Shown piece by piece: positions 40,101 through 47,636 of a stretch of 64,000 nucleotides of DNA. The stretch is from Microvirga sp. Its GTDB lineage: Bacteria > Pseudomonadota > Alphaproteobacteria > Rhizobiales > Beijerinckiaceae. The notes beneath the pieces were generated by a model. That model did no database searches. It was not told the origin of the DNA and saw nothing but the letters and a program-made list of their open reading frames with translations. Location: positions 1-64,000 of the forward strand of contig JAQSWQ010000018.1 in the NCBI GenBank assembly GCA_029266525.1, given 5' to 3'. Made by a program: the position numbers and the translations under genes. Within the stretch, counting starts at the first letter, position 1; every line of letters begins with the position of its first letter.

Positions 40101-40432
40101 TGCGCTCCTTCGCCTACGCCGCCGAGACCGTCACGGCCGACCTTGCAAGCCGCTTCGGCGACGAATCGGCCCCGCGCATCGCGGCGGCGGCAGCAGGCTG
40201 GCGCAGCCTCGTCGAGAGCACCTTCCTGTCAGCCTATGAGGGGGCGGCAGCCGGGAGCCCGGCCTGGGTGGAGGACGAGAGCACCCGGCGCCGGCTCTTG
40301 CGCCTCCATCTTCTCGCCAAGGCGCTCTACGAGATCGACTACGAGGCCAATAACCGCCCCGATTGGATCGAGACCCCCATGCGGGGCGTTCTGTCCATCA
40401 TGGATCAAGCGGAGACGCGCGATGGCGGCTAA
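37163..40432 (+). CDS. treS-mak: Trehalose synthase / maltokinase fusion
   Basis: The 1089-aa fusion has TreS (residues 1 to about 545) and maltokinase/Pep2 (about 560-1089). TreS isomerises trehalose to maltose; its residues include Asp205 in GLRLDAIPYLIEREGT, Glu in LLAEANQWPEE, and Asp in LRNHDELTLEMV. The kinase part starts near ATRRWFGDKEKSITGI and has the kinase-type catalytic segment HGDYHLGQVL and metal-binding VDFEGEP. It makes maltose 1-phosphate from maltose and ATP, the substrate of GlgE upstream. Fusions of this kind are known in bacteria with the GlgE pathway. Its end overlaps the glgB start by 11 bp. Confidence 0.95.
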   Translation: MIDRSDTQWYRDAIVYQLHVKSFFDSNDDGVGDFEGVTAKLDYIKDLGVTALWVMPFYPSPLKDDGYDIADYRGINPGYGTMRDFRRFVREAHARGLRVITELVINHTSDQHPWFQKARRSRPGSAAREFYVWSDTDQRYTDTRIIFLDTEASNWSWDPVAQYYFWHRFYSHQPDLNFDNPRVLEAVLDTMRYWLDMGVDGLRLDAIPYLIEREGTNCENLPETHAVIKKVRAALDASYSDRMLLAEANQWPEETAPYFGEADECHMAFHFPLMPRMYMALAQEDRHPITDIMRQTPEIPEGCQWAIFLRNHDELTLEMVTDQERDYLWSFYAAERRARINLGIRRRLAPLLENDRRKIELLNSLLLSMPGTPVLYYGDEIGMGDNIYLGDRDGVRTPMQWSPDRNGGFSRADPARLFLPAIQDPIYGYDAVNVEAQLRSPASLLNWTRRMLSIRRHRRALGRGSLRFLYPGNRKILAYLRDHGSETILCVANVSRAPQAVQLDLGEFRGRVPLEMTGGAAFPPIGDLPYLLTLPAYGFYWFELTMAEEEVRFGPPPPPELFTLVRTGPLDTLLTGRERTAFETTIAPRFIATRRWFGDKEKSITGIRVIDVATLKDGGREAFLLPRVAVDFGREGTQEYFVPLAVEVGRDEEALMPHTVARIRHGRHTGLMYGAASSPSFGIAIVEAMKEGADVPAGEGAIRFRATARLDPQIELDPADIRRSGTEQSNTSIIFGSRMILKLYRRLQTGVHPELEVARFLTETAGFRHTPPLLGYAEHVVGDGARTALAVLQQFVRNQGDAWAFTLDALRRELDTLVLVPENDLPPLAEAFASYLPYAAILGRRTAEMHRAFATPTQDAAFALEPLTRADVEAVAKDARAWAEKAFRAVGRLGSELPESARAVAEALAARRGDCLRLIEQLSIEPAGAMKSRLHGDYHLGQVLIVQNDVMMVDFEGEPSRSAEERRAKGSPLRDVAGMLRSFAYAAETVTADLASRFGDESAPRIAAAAAGWRSLVESTFLSAYEGAAAGSPAWVEDESTRRRLLRLHLLAKALYEIDYEANNRPDWIETPMRGVLSIMDQAETRDGG

Positions 40433-42698
40433 GGGCGCGGAAGGCTGGAGAGCGCCCCAGCGGCCCGGTCCGGGCTCGGAAAGCCCGGAGACCTCCGGGC
40501 GTGGCGGGACCCCCAAGGCGATCGGCGGCGCTAATCCGCGGGCCGTTGCGGCGCTTGTCGCGGCGGAGCACGGCGATCCCTTCGCCATCCTTGGGCCGCA
40601 CGAAGTCGCCCCCGGCCTGTGGGAGGTGCGGGCTTTCGTGCCGGAGGCTCGCGCCGCCTTTGTCGAGACTGAGGGCGCGAGCGCCCGGATGGAGCGGCGG
40701 CACGATGCTGGCTTCTTCGTGGCGCGGCTCGACGGACGCTTTCGGCCGACCTACCGGTTGCGGCTCGAGATCGGCGAACGCACGGTGACGCGCGAGGACC
40801 CCTACCGCTTCGGCACCTGCCTCAACGACCAGGATGTGGCAGCGCTCCGCGATGTCGGCGGCGACGCCGTCTACCGCAAGCTCGGCGCCCAGCCCGCGAC
40901 GCTCGAGGGCGTCGCGGGCTTCAACTTCGCAGTCTGGGCGCCTAACGCTCGTCGGGTGAGCCTTGTCGGCGATTTCAACGATTGGGACGGCCGCCGCCAC
41001 CCCATGCGCCTTCGCCACAACGGTGGCATCTGGGAGCTGTTCGTGCCGGGGCTGACCGCCGGGACGCGCTACAAATACGAGATCAAGGGCGCCGATAATG
41101 GGCTGCATCTGCGGGCAGACCCGGTCGCCTTCGCGGCTGAGCGTCCGCCGGCGACGGCTTCCGTGCTGCACGGGCAGCCGGATTTCGCATGGCGCAACGA
41201 CGAATGGCTCGCGGCACGCGCCGCCAAGGATCCGCGCAAGGTCCCGATCGCGGTCTACGAATGCCATCTCGGCTCGTGGATGCGCGCCGAGGGCAACCGT
41301 TATCTCACCTATCGCGAGCTCGCGCAGAAGCTCATCCCTTATGTCCGCGATATGGGCTTCAGCCATATCGAGCTTCTGCCCATCACCGAGTACCCCTTCG
41401 ACGGCTCCTGGGGCTACCAGCCGGTGTCGCTCTATGCGCCGACGAGCCGCTTCGGGAGCCCTGAGGATTTCTGCGCCCTCGTCGAGGCCTCGCACGAGGC
41501 CGGCATCGGGATCATCCTCGATTGGGTGCCGGGGCACTTCCCGAACGATCCGCACGGACTGGGTTATTTCGACGGCACGCATCTCTACGAGCATGCCGAC
41601 CCCCGCCAGGGCTACCACCAGGATTGGGGCACCTACATCTACAATTTCGGCCGGCAGGAGGTCGCGGCCTTCCTCGTCGCCAACGCCCGATTCTGGCTCG
41701 AGCGCTACCGGCTCGACGGCTTACGCGTCGACGCCGTCGCCTCGATGCTCTACCTCGACTACTCCCGCAAGCAGGGTGAATGGGTGCCGAACCGCTACGG
41801 CGGCAACGAGAACCTCGACGCCATCGACTTCCTGCGCCGCATGAACGAGGTGGCCTACAGGTCAGCCCCGGGCGTCGTTACGGTCGCCGAGGAATCGACG
41901 GCCTGGCCGGGCGTCTCGCATCCGACCTACACCGGCGGGCTCGGCTTTGGCTTCAAGTGGAACATGGGGTGGATGCACGACACCCTGCGCTACATCTCGA
42001 AGGACCCGATCCACCGCCGCTATCACCACCACGACCTGACCTTCGGCCTGCTTTACGCGTTCACCGAGAACTTCATCCTGCCGCTCTCCCATGACGAGGT
42101 AGTGCATGGGAAAGGCTCGATCCTCGGCAAGATGCCGGGCGACCGCTGGCGGCGCTTCGCCAACCTTCGCGCCTATTACGGTTTCATGTGGGGCCATCCC
42201 GGCAAGAAGCTCCTCTTCATGGGCGGAGAATTTGGCCAGGAGCGGGAGTGGAACCACGACCACAGCCTCGATTGGCATCTTCTCGACGATCCTTTCCACA
42301 GCGGCGTCAAGGACCTGATCCGCGATCTCAACCGCGCCTATCGAGACCTGCCGGCGCTGCACGAGCGCGACTGCGAAGCGGGCGGTTTCCAGTGGCTCGT
42401 CTCGGACGATGCCGACAACTCGGTGATCGCCTGGGCCCGCTTCGGCGATGAACCGGGGCGGGTCACGCTCGTGATCTCGAACTTCACCCCCGTGCCGCGC
42501 GAGGGCTACCATCTCGGCGTGCCGCGGCCGGGCCATTACCGCGAGGTGATCAATACGGACGCGGCGATCTACGGCGGCTCGAACGTCGGCAACATGGGCG
42601 GCGTGACGACCGTCGAGGAGGAGGCGCACGGCCGCCCGCACTCGATCTACGTGAGGGTGCCGCCGCTCGGGACCATCATCCTCGACCGTGTCCCCTGA
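40422..42698 (+). CDS. glgB: 1,4-alpha-glucan branching enzyme
   Basis: The 758-aa GH13 enzyme introduces alpha-1,6 branches. It has the longer form with two N-terminal modules (GDPFAILGPHEVAPGLWEVR; then CBM48 FNFAVWAPNARRVSLVGDFN), followed by the barrel with DWVPGHFPNDPHGL, nucleophile Asp in GLRVDAVASMLYLDYSR, Glu in VAEESTAWPGVS, and Asp in LSHDEVVHGKGS. Start ATG 40422 is chosen because it overlaps the treS-mak stop and opens into the family sequence. It branches the linear glucan built by GlgE or GlgA. Confidence 0.96.
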   Translation: MAAKGAEGWRAPQRPGPGSESPETSGRGGTPKAIGGANPRAVAALVAAEHGDPFAILGPHEVAPGLWEVRAFVPEARAAFVETEGASARMERRHDAGFFVARLDGRFRPTYRLRLEIGERTVTREDPYRFGTCLNDQDVAALRDVGGDAVYRKLGAQPATLEGVAGFNFAVWAPNARRVSLVGDFNDWDGRRHPMRLRHNGGIWELFVPGLTAGTRYKYEIKGADNGLHLRADPVAFAAERPPATASVLHGQPDFAWRNDEWLAARAAKDPRKVPIAVYECHLGSWMRAEGNRYLTYRELAQKLIPYVRDMGFSHIELLPITEYPFDGSWGYQPVSLYAPTSRFGSPEDFCALVEASHEAGIGIILDWVPGHFPNDPHGLGYFDGTHLYEHADPRQGYHQDWGTYIYNFGRQEVAAFLVANARFWLERYRLDGLRVDAVASMLYLDYSRKQGEWVPNRYGGNENLDAIDFLRRMNEVAYRSAPGVVTVAEESTAWPGVSHPTYTGGLGFGFKWNMGWMHDTLRYISKDPIHRRYHHHDLTFGLLYAFTENFILPLSHDEVVHGKGSILGKMPGDRWRRFANLRAYYGFMWGHPGKKLLFMGGEFGQEREWNHDHSLDWHLLDDPFHSGVKDLIRDLNRAYRDLPALHERDCEAGGFQWLVSDDADNSVIAWARFGDEPGRVTLVISNFTPVPREGYHLGVPRPGHYREVINTDAAIYGGSNVGNMGGVTTVEEEAHGRPHSIYVRVPPLGTIILDRVP

Positions 42699-42739
42699 GG
42701 AGGAATGAACCTCGGCCGCTTCGAGCTCGTTGTGGATCG

Positions 42740-44200
42740 GTGAACCGAGAGCTCCCCATGGACGCGGGCGCGGCGACCGCGATCGTCGAGACCGACATTC
42801 CGGCGCGGCTCGACCGCTTGCCCTGGGGGCGGTTCCACAACCTTGTCATTGTTGCCCTCGGCATCACCTGGATTCTCGACGGGCTCGAGGTCACGCTCGC
42901 CGGCTCGCTCGCCGGCGCGCTGAAGGAGAGCCCGAAGCTGCGCTTCTCCAACCTCGACATCGGGCTTGCCGGCACTGCCTATCTTTCCGGCGCGGTGCTC
43001 GGGGCGCTGTTCTTCGGCTGGCTGACCGACCGGCTCGGGCGAAAGAAGCTCTTCTTCATCACCCTCGCGGTCTACCTCGTCGCCACCGCGGCAACGGCCT
43101 TCTCCTGGAACCTATGGAGCTATTGCCTGTTCCGCTTCCTGACCGGAGCCGGCATCGGCGGCGAGTACACCGCGATCAACTCGACCATCCAGGAGCTGAT
43201 CCCGGCCCGCGTGCGCGGCTGGACCGATCTCGTCATCAACGGCAGCTTCTGGATTGGCGCGGCGCTCGGCGCCTACGGTTCGGTCGTGCTGCTCGATCCG
43301 CAGCATTTCGGGCCCGACATGGGCTGGCGCATCGCCTTTTTCATCGGCGCGGTGCTCGGCTTGGTGATTCTGTTCATGCGACTGTGGATCCCCGAGAGCC
43401 CGCGCTGGCTGATGACTCATGGCCGCGCCGCCGAGGCGGAGGCGATCGTCAAGGGGATCGAAGACAGCTTCCGCACCCGCGGCTACGTGCTCGAACATGC
43501 CGACTTCCCGCGCTGCCGGCTTCAGGCGCGCAGCCACACTCCTTTGGCGGAAGTGTTCGACACGCTGTTCAACCGTCATCGCACGCGCGCCTTTGTCGGC
43601 CTCGCGCTGATGGCCTCGCAGGCCTTCTTTTACAACGCGATCTTCTTCACCTACGCGCTGGTGCTGACCGACTTCTATGCCATCCCGGCCGACCATATCG
43701 GCTGGTTCATGCTGCCCTTCGCCGTCGGCAATTTCCTGGGGCCGCTTCTGATCGGCCGCCTTTTCGATACGATCGGCCGCCGGCCGATGATCGCCTTCAC
43801 CTACGCGATCTCGGGCATCCTCCTTGCCGTGAGCGGCTGGTTCTTCCAGCAGGACCTTCTCACCGCGCGCGGCCTCACCATAGCCTGGATGGTGGTTTTC
43901 TTCTTCGCCTCCGCCGCGGCAAGCTCCGCCTATCTCACGGTCAGCGAGACCTTCCCGCTCGAGATCCGGGCGCTTGCCATTGCGGTGTTCTACGCGATCG
44001 GCACGGGCATCGGCGGCGTTGCCGGCCCCGCGCTGTTCGGCGCGCTCGTCGAATCCGGCAACCGGATGAGCGTCTTCGGCGGCTACCTTTTCGGCTCCGC
44101 CCTCATGATCGCGGCCGCCGTGATCGCCTGGAAATGGGGTGTCGCGGCCGAGCGCAAGCCGCTTGAGGCCGTCGCAAGGCCCCTGGCGTTCAGGGACTAG
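42740..44200 (+). CDS. MFS transporter, sugar-porter-like
   Basis: The 486-aa membrane protein has about 12 predicted hydrophobic segments and the two MFS loop motifs GWLTDRLGRKK (after TM2) and GRLFDTIGRRP (after TM8). Other features are the family-like RFLTGAGIGGEYTAINSTIQE and the PESPRWL motif after TM6. It probably imports a small organic solute by ion symport; whether it takes a sugar cannot be decided. GTG 42740 gives the longest form; ATG 42758 is preceded by GAGAG at good spacing and may be the true start. It ends tail-to-tail with glgA, the stops sharing CTAG. Confidence 0.9.
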   Translation: MNRELPMDAGAATAIVETDIPARLDRLPWGRFHNLVIVALGITWILDGLEVTLAGSLAGALKESPKLRFSNLDIGLAGTAYLSGAVLGALFFGWLTDRLGRKKLFFITLAVYLVATAATAFSWNLWSYCLFRFLTGAGIGGEYTAINSTIQELIPARVRGWTDLVINGSFWIGAALGAYGSVVLLDPQHFGPDMGWRIAFFIGAVLGLVILFMRLWIPESPRWLMTHGRAAEAEAIVKGIEDSFRTRGYVLEHADFPRCRLQARSHTPLAEVFDTLFNRHRTRAFVGLALMASQAFFYNAIFFTYALVLTDFYAIPADHIGWFMLPFAVGNFLGPLLIGRLFDTIGRRPMIAFTYAISGILLAVSGWFFQQDLLTARGLTIAWMVVFFFASAAASSAYLTVSETFPLEIRALAIAVFYAIGTGIGGVAGPALFGALVESGNRMSVFGGYLFGSALMIAAAVIAWKWGVAAERKPLEAVARPLAFRD

Positions 44201-45726
44201 CCCGCCCGGGCCGCTCCCATCAGGGCGCGATCGTAGACCTTCTTGTAGCTGACGGCCGAGCGCTGCCAAGCGAAGCTGCGGCCCATCGCGGCGCGGCGCA
44301 TCGAGTTGAGCTTCTTGCGCGAGCGATAGGCGTCGACGGCGCGATAGACCGCGCCAAGGAGCCCCCCGAGCGATGGCTCGCGGAAGAGGAAGCCGGTCAC
44401 GCCGTCCTCGATCGTATCGGCAAGGCCGCCGGTCCGATGGGCGATCGGCAGCGAGCCGAACTTCTGCGCGTACATCTGCGACAGGCCACAGGGCTCGAAG
44501 CGCGAGGGCATGAGCAGGAAGTCGCTGCCGGCGTACATGCGCCGCGCCGTGCCTTCCTCAAATCCGAGCTTCACCCCGACCTTCCCCGGGTGCTTCTTGG
44601 CGAGCTTCTCCAGTTGCGCCTCGAGCTCGCTTTCGCCCTTGCCGGTGACGACGATCTGGCCGCCCTCCCGCAGGATGGTCTCGGTCCCATCGATGGCGAG
44701 ATCGACGCCTTTCTGATGGACGAGCCGCGACACTACCGCGAAGAGCGGTCCCCGCGACACCGCAAGGCCGAATTCCTTCCGCACCTCGTCGCGGTTCGCG
44801 ACCTTGCCCTTAAGGTTCTGCGGCTCGAAGGGGCTTGCAAGATACGGGTCGGTGCGCGGATCCCAGCTCTCGTCGATGCCGTTGAGAATGCCGGTGAGCC
44901 GGCCCTGCTCGGCCTTCACCCGCAACAGGCCGTCGAGCCCGCAGCCGAACTCGGGCGTGGTAATCTCGCGCGCATAGGTCGAGCTCACCGTAGTGACGTG
45001 GTCGGAATAGACGATGCCGGCCTTGAGGAAGGAGAGTTTGCCGTAGAACTCCACGCCGTCGATCTGGAAGGCGTTGTCCGGGATGCCGAGGCGCGGCAGC
45101 CGCTCCGGCTCGAACAGGCCTTGATAGGCGAGGTTGTGGATGGTCAGCACGCTCGGCAACGGCTTGTCGCGCCAGGCGAGATAGCCGGAGGCGAGCGAGG
45201 ACGGCCAGTCGTTCAGGTGCAGCAGGTCCGGCTTCCAGCCAAGATCGCCGACGCCACTGGCGATCTCCGCCGCGGCGAGGCCGAGCCTCGCGAAGCGGAT
45301 GTCGTTGTCCTCCCAGTCGATGCCCGCCTCATCGCCGTAAGGCGAGCCGTCGCGGTCGTAGAGGTCGGGGCACAGGACGACGTAGATGATGAGACCATCG
45401 ATCGTCTCGAAGCGCCCGATCTCGCAGCTTGGCAAGCCGTGCGCCGCCGGGAGTCGGCCGACGACCGGCAGACGCGGATGCGTCTCCACCACCTTGCGGT
45501 AGCCGGGAACGAGGATGCGGACATCGTATTGCTGCTTCAGCGTCCGGGGCAGCGCGGCCGAGACCTCGCCGAGCCCGCCGGCTTTGACGAAATCCGCGAT
45601 CTCGGAGGTGACGTACAGGATCCGCTGCAGCGCCGCCTCGAGGTCGCGCGCGCCGGGACGAGCCGCACCCGAAGCCTGCGCGGCAGATGCGCGCGACGGC
45701 CCGGACAGGATATCCGCGTGGTCCAT
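44197..45726 (-). CDS. glgA: Glycogen synthase
   Basis: The 509-aa GT5 enzyme extends alpha-1,4-glucan from a nucleotide-glucose. The N-terminal KAGGLGEVSAALP is the nucleotide-binding motif (usually KTGGLADV), and the C-terminal domain has SRLVHQKGVDLAID, MPSRFEPCGLSQMYAQKFGSLPIAHRTGGLADTI with the catalytic Glu. I start at ATG 45726 (MDHADILSG) rather than ATG 45804, because a perfect stress promoter at 45793-45817 would begin transcription downstream of 45804. No glgC lies in the window, so ADP-glucose must come from elsewhere, or the enzyme serves maltose-1-phosphate formation as some GlgA/GlgM do (inference only). Confidence 0.94.
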   Translation of the reverse strand: MDHADILSGPSRASAAQASGAARPGARDLEAALQRILYVTSEIADFVKAGGLGEVSAALPRTLKQQYDVRILVPGYRKVVETHPRLPVVGRLPAAHGLPSCEIGRFETIDGLIIYVVLCPDLYDRDGSPYGDEAGIDWEDNDIRFARLGLAAAEIASGVGDLGWKPDLLHLNDWPSSLASGYLAWRDKPLPSVLTIHNLAYQGLFEPERLPRLGIPDNAFQIDGVEFYGKLSFLKAGIVYSDHVTTVSSTYAREITTPEFGCGLDGLLRVKAEQGRLTGILNGIDESWDPRTDPYLASPFEPQNLKGKVANRDEVRKEFGLAVSRGPLFAVVSRLVHQKGVDLAIDGTETILREGGQIVVTGKGESELEAQLEKLAKKHPGKVGVKLGFEEGTARRMYAGSDFLLMPSRFEPCGLSQMYAQKFGSLPIAHRTGGLADTIEDGVTGFLFREPSLGGLLGAVYRAVDAYRSRKKLNSMRRAAMGRSFAWQRSAVSYKKVYDRALMGAARAG

Positions 45727-45792
45727 GTGCGATCGAATTCCCCGCCCCGCCGGCGTAAAGAGCTCGGCAGTAGCCGCGACAGTCCCGCGCAA

Positions 45793-45817
45793 TAACGCGT
45801 ACATGGCCGATTGGTTC
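45793..45817 (-). promoter_or_regulatory. EcfG-type general-stress promoter before glgA
   Basis: On the minus strand GGAAC (45817-45813) is followed after exactly 16 nt by CGTT (45796-45793), a full match to the consensus of the alphaproteobacterial general stress sigma factor EcfG. Transcription would begin near 45786, some 60 nt before the glgA ATG at 45726. This fits known stress control of storage and trehalose genes in the group. Confidence 0.7.
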
Positions 45818-45875
45818 CGGCGCAAACCCCGGGTCGCGCGGAATCCTGATCTGCATGGTTCATGCCAGCCGGCGC

Positions 45876-47474
45876 TCAACCGCGCCGCAGCTCCAGGATC
45901 AGGCCTTCATCGGCGCGCAATCCTACCTCCCCGGCTGCCGCTTCGCCAGTCCGATCGAGGAAAGTCGAGAGAAGGACGCACCCTTCGGTGGAGTCGGTGG
46001 GTAACGGGATGCGGCGGGGTTCGTGGCCGAGGTTGAGCGCGACCATCAGGCGCTCGCCGCGGTGCCGGCGCTCATAGGCGAAAACCTGTCCTTCGACGGC
46101 GACCGTGTGATAGCTGCCGACGTCGAGCGCGCGCCGATCGCGCCTCAGCGCGATAAGCCGGCGATACAAGGAGAGGATGGAATTCGGGTCCTGCTTCAGG
46201 CGCTCGACGTTGCACGCAGGATGCTTCGGATCGAGCGGCAGCCAGGGCCTCCCGGTTGTGAAGCCGGCGCTCGGCGAGGCGTCCCACTGCATCGGCGTGC
46301 GCTCGGGGTCCCGCCCAAGCCCGAGCCCCGGCTCGTTGATCTCCCAGGGGTCGCGCACCCGCTCGGGCGGGATCTCGACGCGCCCGAGACCGATTTCGTC
46401 GCCGTAGTACATGGTCGGCGTGCCGCGAAGCGTCAGCAGCAGCATGGCTGCGACCCGCGCCTGCGCCGCGCCGACCCGCGCCGCGATCCGCGGCTGGTCG
46501 TGGTTGCCGAGGACCCAATTCGGCCAACCGCCCTCGGGAAGCGCCAACTCGTATTCATGGACGAGCGCCGCGATCTCGCGCGCGTTCCAGGCGGTCTGGA
46601 TGAGCTGGAAGTTGAAGGGGAGATGGGCGCCGGACAGGTCCGAGCCGTAATAGGCGACGAGCCGCTCGATCGGCAGGTAGATTTCGCCGATCAGCACGCG
46701 GTGGTCGAACTCGTCGATGACCCGGCGCATCCCGGCGATCACGTCGTGCACGTCCGGCTGGTCGGTCGAGTGAACCTGCAGCAGCGACTCGATCTCGGGC
46801 CGGCCGACCTGGTAGCCGATGTTCGGCGGGTTGTCCCGGAACTCCGGATCCTTCATCAGGTGCCAGATCACGTCGACGCGGAAGCCGTCGACGCCGCGTC
46901 GCAGCCAGAAGCGCAGCACGTCGTGCATGGCCTCGCGGACCGCGGGGTTCCGCCAATTGAGGTCGGGCTGTTCCCTGAGAAAGGCATGGTAATAGTACTG
47001 GCCGGTCGCCTGGTCCCAGGTCCAGGCCGGGCCGCCGAAATTGCTGAGCCAGTTGTTCGGCAGCGAGCCGTCGGACTTGGCGTCGCGCCAGATGTACCAA
47101 TCGCGCTTCGGGCTGTCGCGCGAAGCGCGGCTTTCCACGAACCACAGGTGCCGGTCCGAGGTGTGGTTCGGCACGAAGTCGAGGATGACCTTCAGTCCCT
47201 TCGCGTGCGCCTGCGAGACGAGCCGGTCGAAATCCTCCATTGTGCCGAAGATCGGATCGATGCCGCAGTAATCGGCGACGTCGTAGCCGAAATCCGCCAT
47301 GGGCGAAGGATAGATCGGGGAGATCCAGATGGCGTGAACGCCAAGCCAACCAAGATAGTCGAGCCGCTCGCAGATGCCTCTGAGGTCGCCGATGCCGTCG
47401 CCGTTCCAGTCCTGAAAGGAGCGCGGATAGATCTGGTAGACGATGCCGTGCTTCCACCAGGTCGTTTCGGGCAT
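45876..47474 (-). CDS. GH13 alpha-glucosidase (oligo-1,6-glucosidase-like)
   Basis: The 532-aa enzyme begins MPETTWWKHGIVYQIYPRSFQDWNGDGIGDL, the typical opening of intracellular alpha-glucosidases. Catalytic residues are Asp in GFRVDVIWHLMKDPEF, Glu in VLIGEIYLPIERL, and Asp in VLGNHDQPRIAARVG. The segment DFVPNHTSDRH marks the first conserved region. It would release glucose from short alpha-glucosides such as maltose, isomaltose or trehalose. The frame is open further upstream, but homology begins at ATG 47474. It is divergent from the broken second treZ, and its stop lies about 150 bp before the glgA start on the same strand. Confidence 0.92.
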   Translation of the reverse strand: MPETTWWKHGIVYQIYPRSFQDWNGDGIGDLRGICERLDYLGWLGVHAIWISPIYPSPMADFGYDVADYCGIDPIFGTMEDFDRLVSQAHAKGLKVILDFVPNHTSDRHLWFVESRASRDSPKRDWYIWRDAKSDGSLPNNWLSNFGGPAWTWDQATGQYYYHAFLREQPDLNWRNPAVREAMHDVLRFWLRRGVDGFRVDVIWHLMKDPEFRDNPPNIGYQVGRPEIESLLQVHSTDQPDVHDVIAGMRRVIDEFDHRVLIGEIYLPIERLVAYYGSDLSGAHLPFNFQLIQTAWNAREIAALVHEYELALPEGGWPNWVLGNHDQPRIAARVGAAQARVAAMLLLTLRGTPTMYYGDEIGLGRVEIPPERVRDPWEINEPGLGLGRDPERTPMQWDASPSAGFTTGRPWLPLDPKHPACNVERLKQDPNSILSLYRRLIALRRDRRALDVGSYHTVAVEGQVFAYERRHRGERLMVALNLGHEPRRIPLPTDSTEGCVLLSTFLDRTGEAAAGEVGLRADEGLILELRRG

Positions 47475-47524
47475 GGCTTTCCTCGCGGCGGCGGGGGTCG
47501 GAAACCGGGATGAGGTTGGTGGCG

Positions 47525-47550
47525 AATTCGTAGGGCGCGCCGCGGGTTCC
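47525..47550 (-). promoter_or_regulatory. Possible EcfG-like promoter before the GH13 glucosidase
   Basis: On the minus strand GGAAC (47550-47546) is followed after 19 nt by TT (47526-47525), the spacing of the looser GGAAC-N18/19-TT consensus, though the -10 reads AATT, not CGTT. It sits about 50 bp before the glucosidase start, back to back with the site for the broken treZ. Confidence 0.28.
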
Positions 47551-47563
47551 CGGGCCCCGGTTC

Positions 47564-47588
47564 GGAACCGTACCCTGGCTTCCAAGTT
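47564..47588 (+). promoter_or_regulatory. EcfG-like promoter before the broken treZ
   Basis: GGAAC at 47564-47568 is followed after 16 nt by AGTT (47585-47588), matching the stress-sigma consensus except for A in place of C. It lies about 48 bp before the TTG start at 47637, so the damaged gene may still be transcribed under stress. Confidence 0.42.
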
Positions 47589-47636
47589 GCTCACTCGCCG
47601 CAAGCGGCTCAGCCTGCCGCGCTCGAGAACTCCAAC

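Noticed and set aside
45727-45879. N-terminal extension of GlgA from further upstream starts
   Set aside because: The 51 extra residues have no similarity to GlgA, and the stress promoter at 45793-45817 would start transcription inside them.
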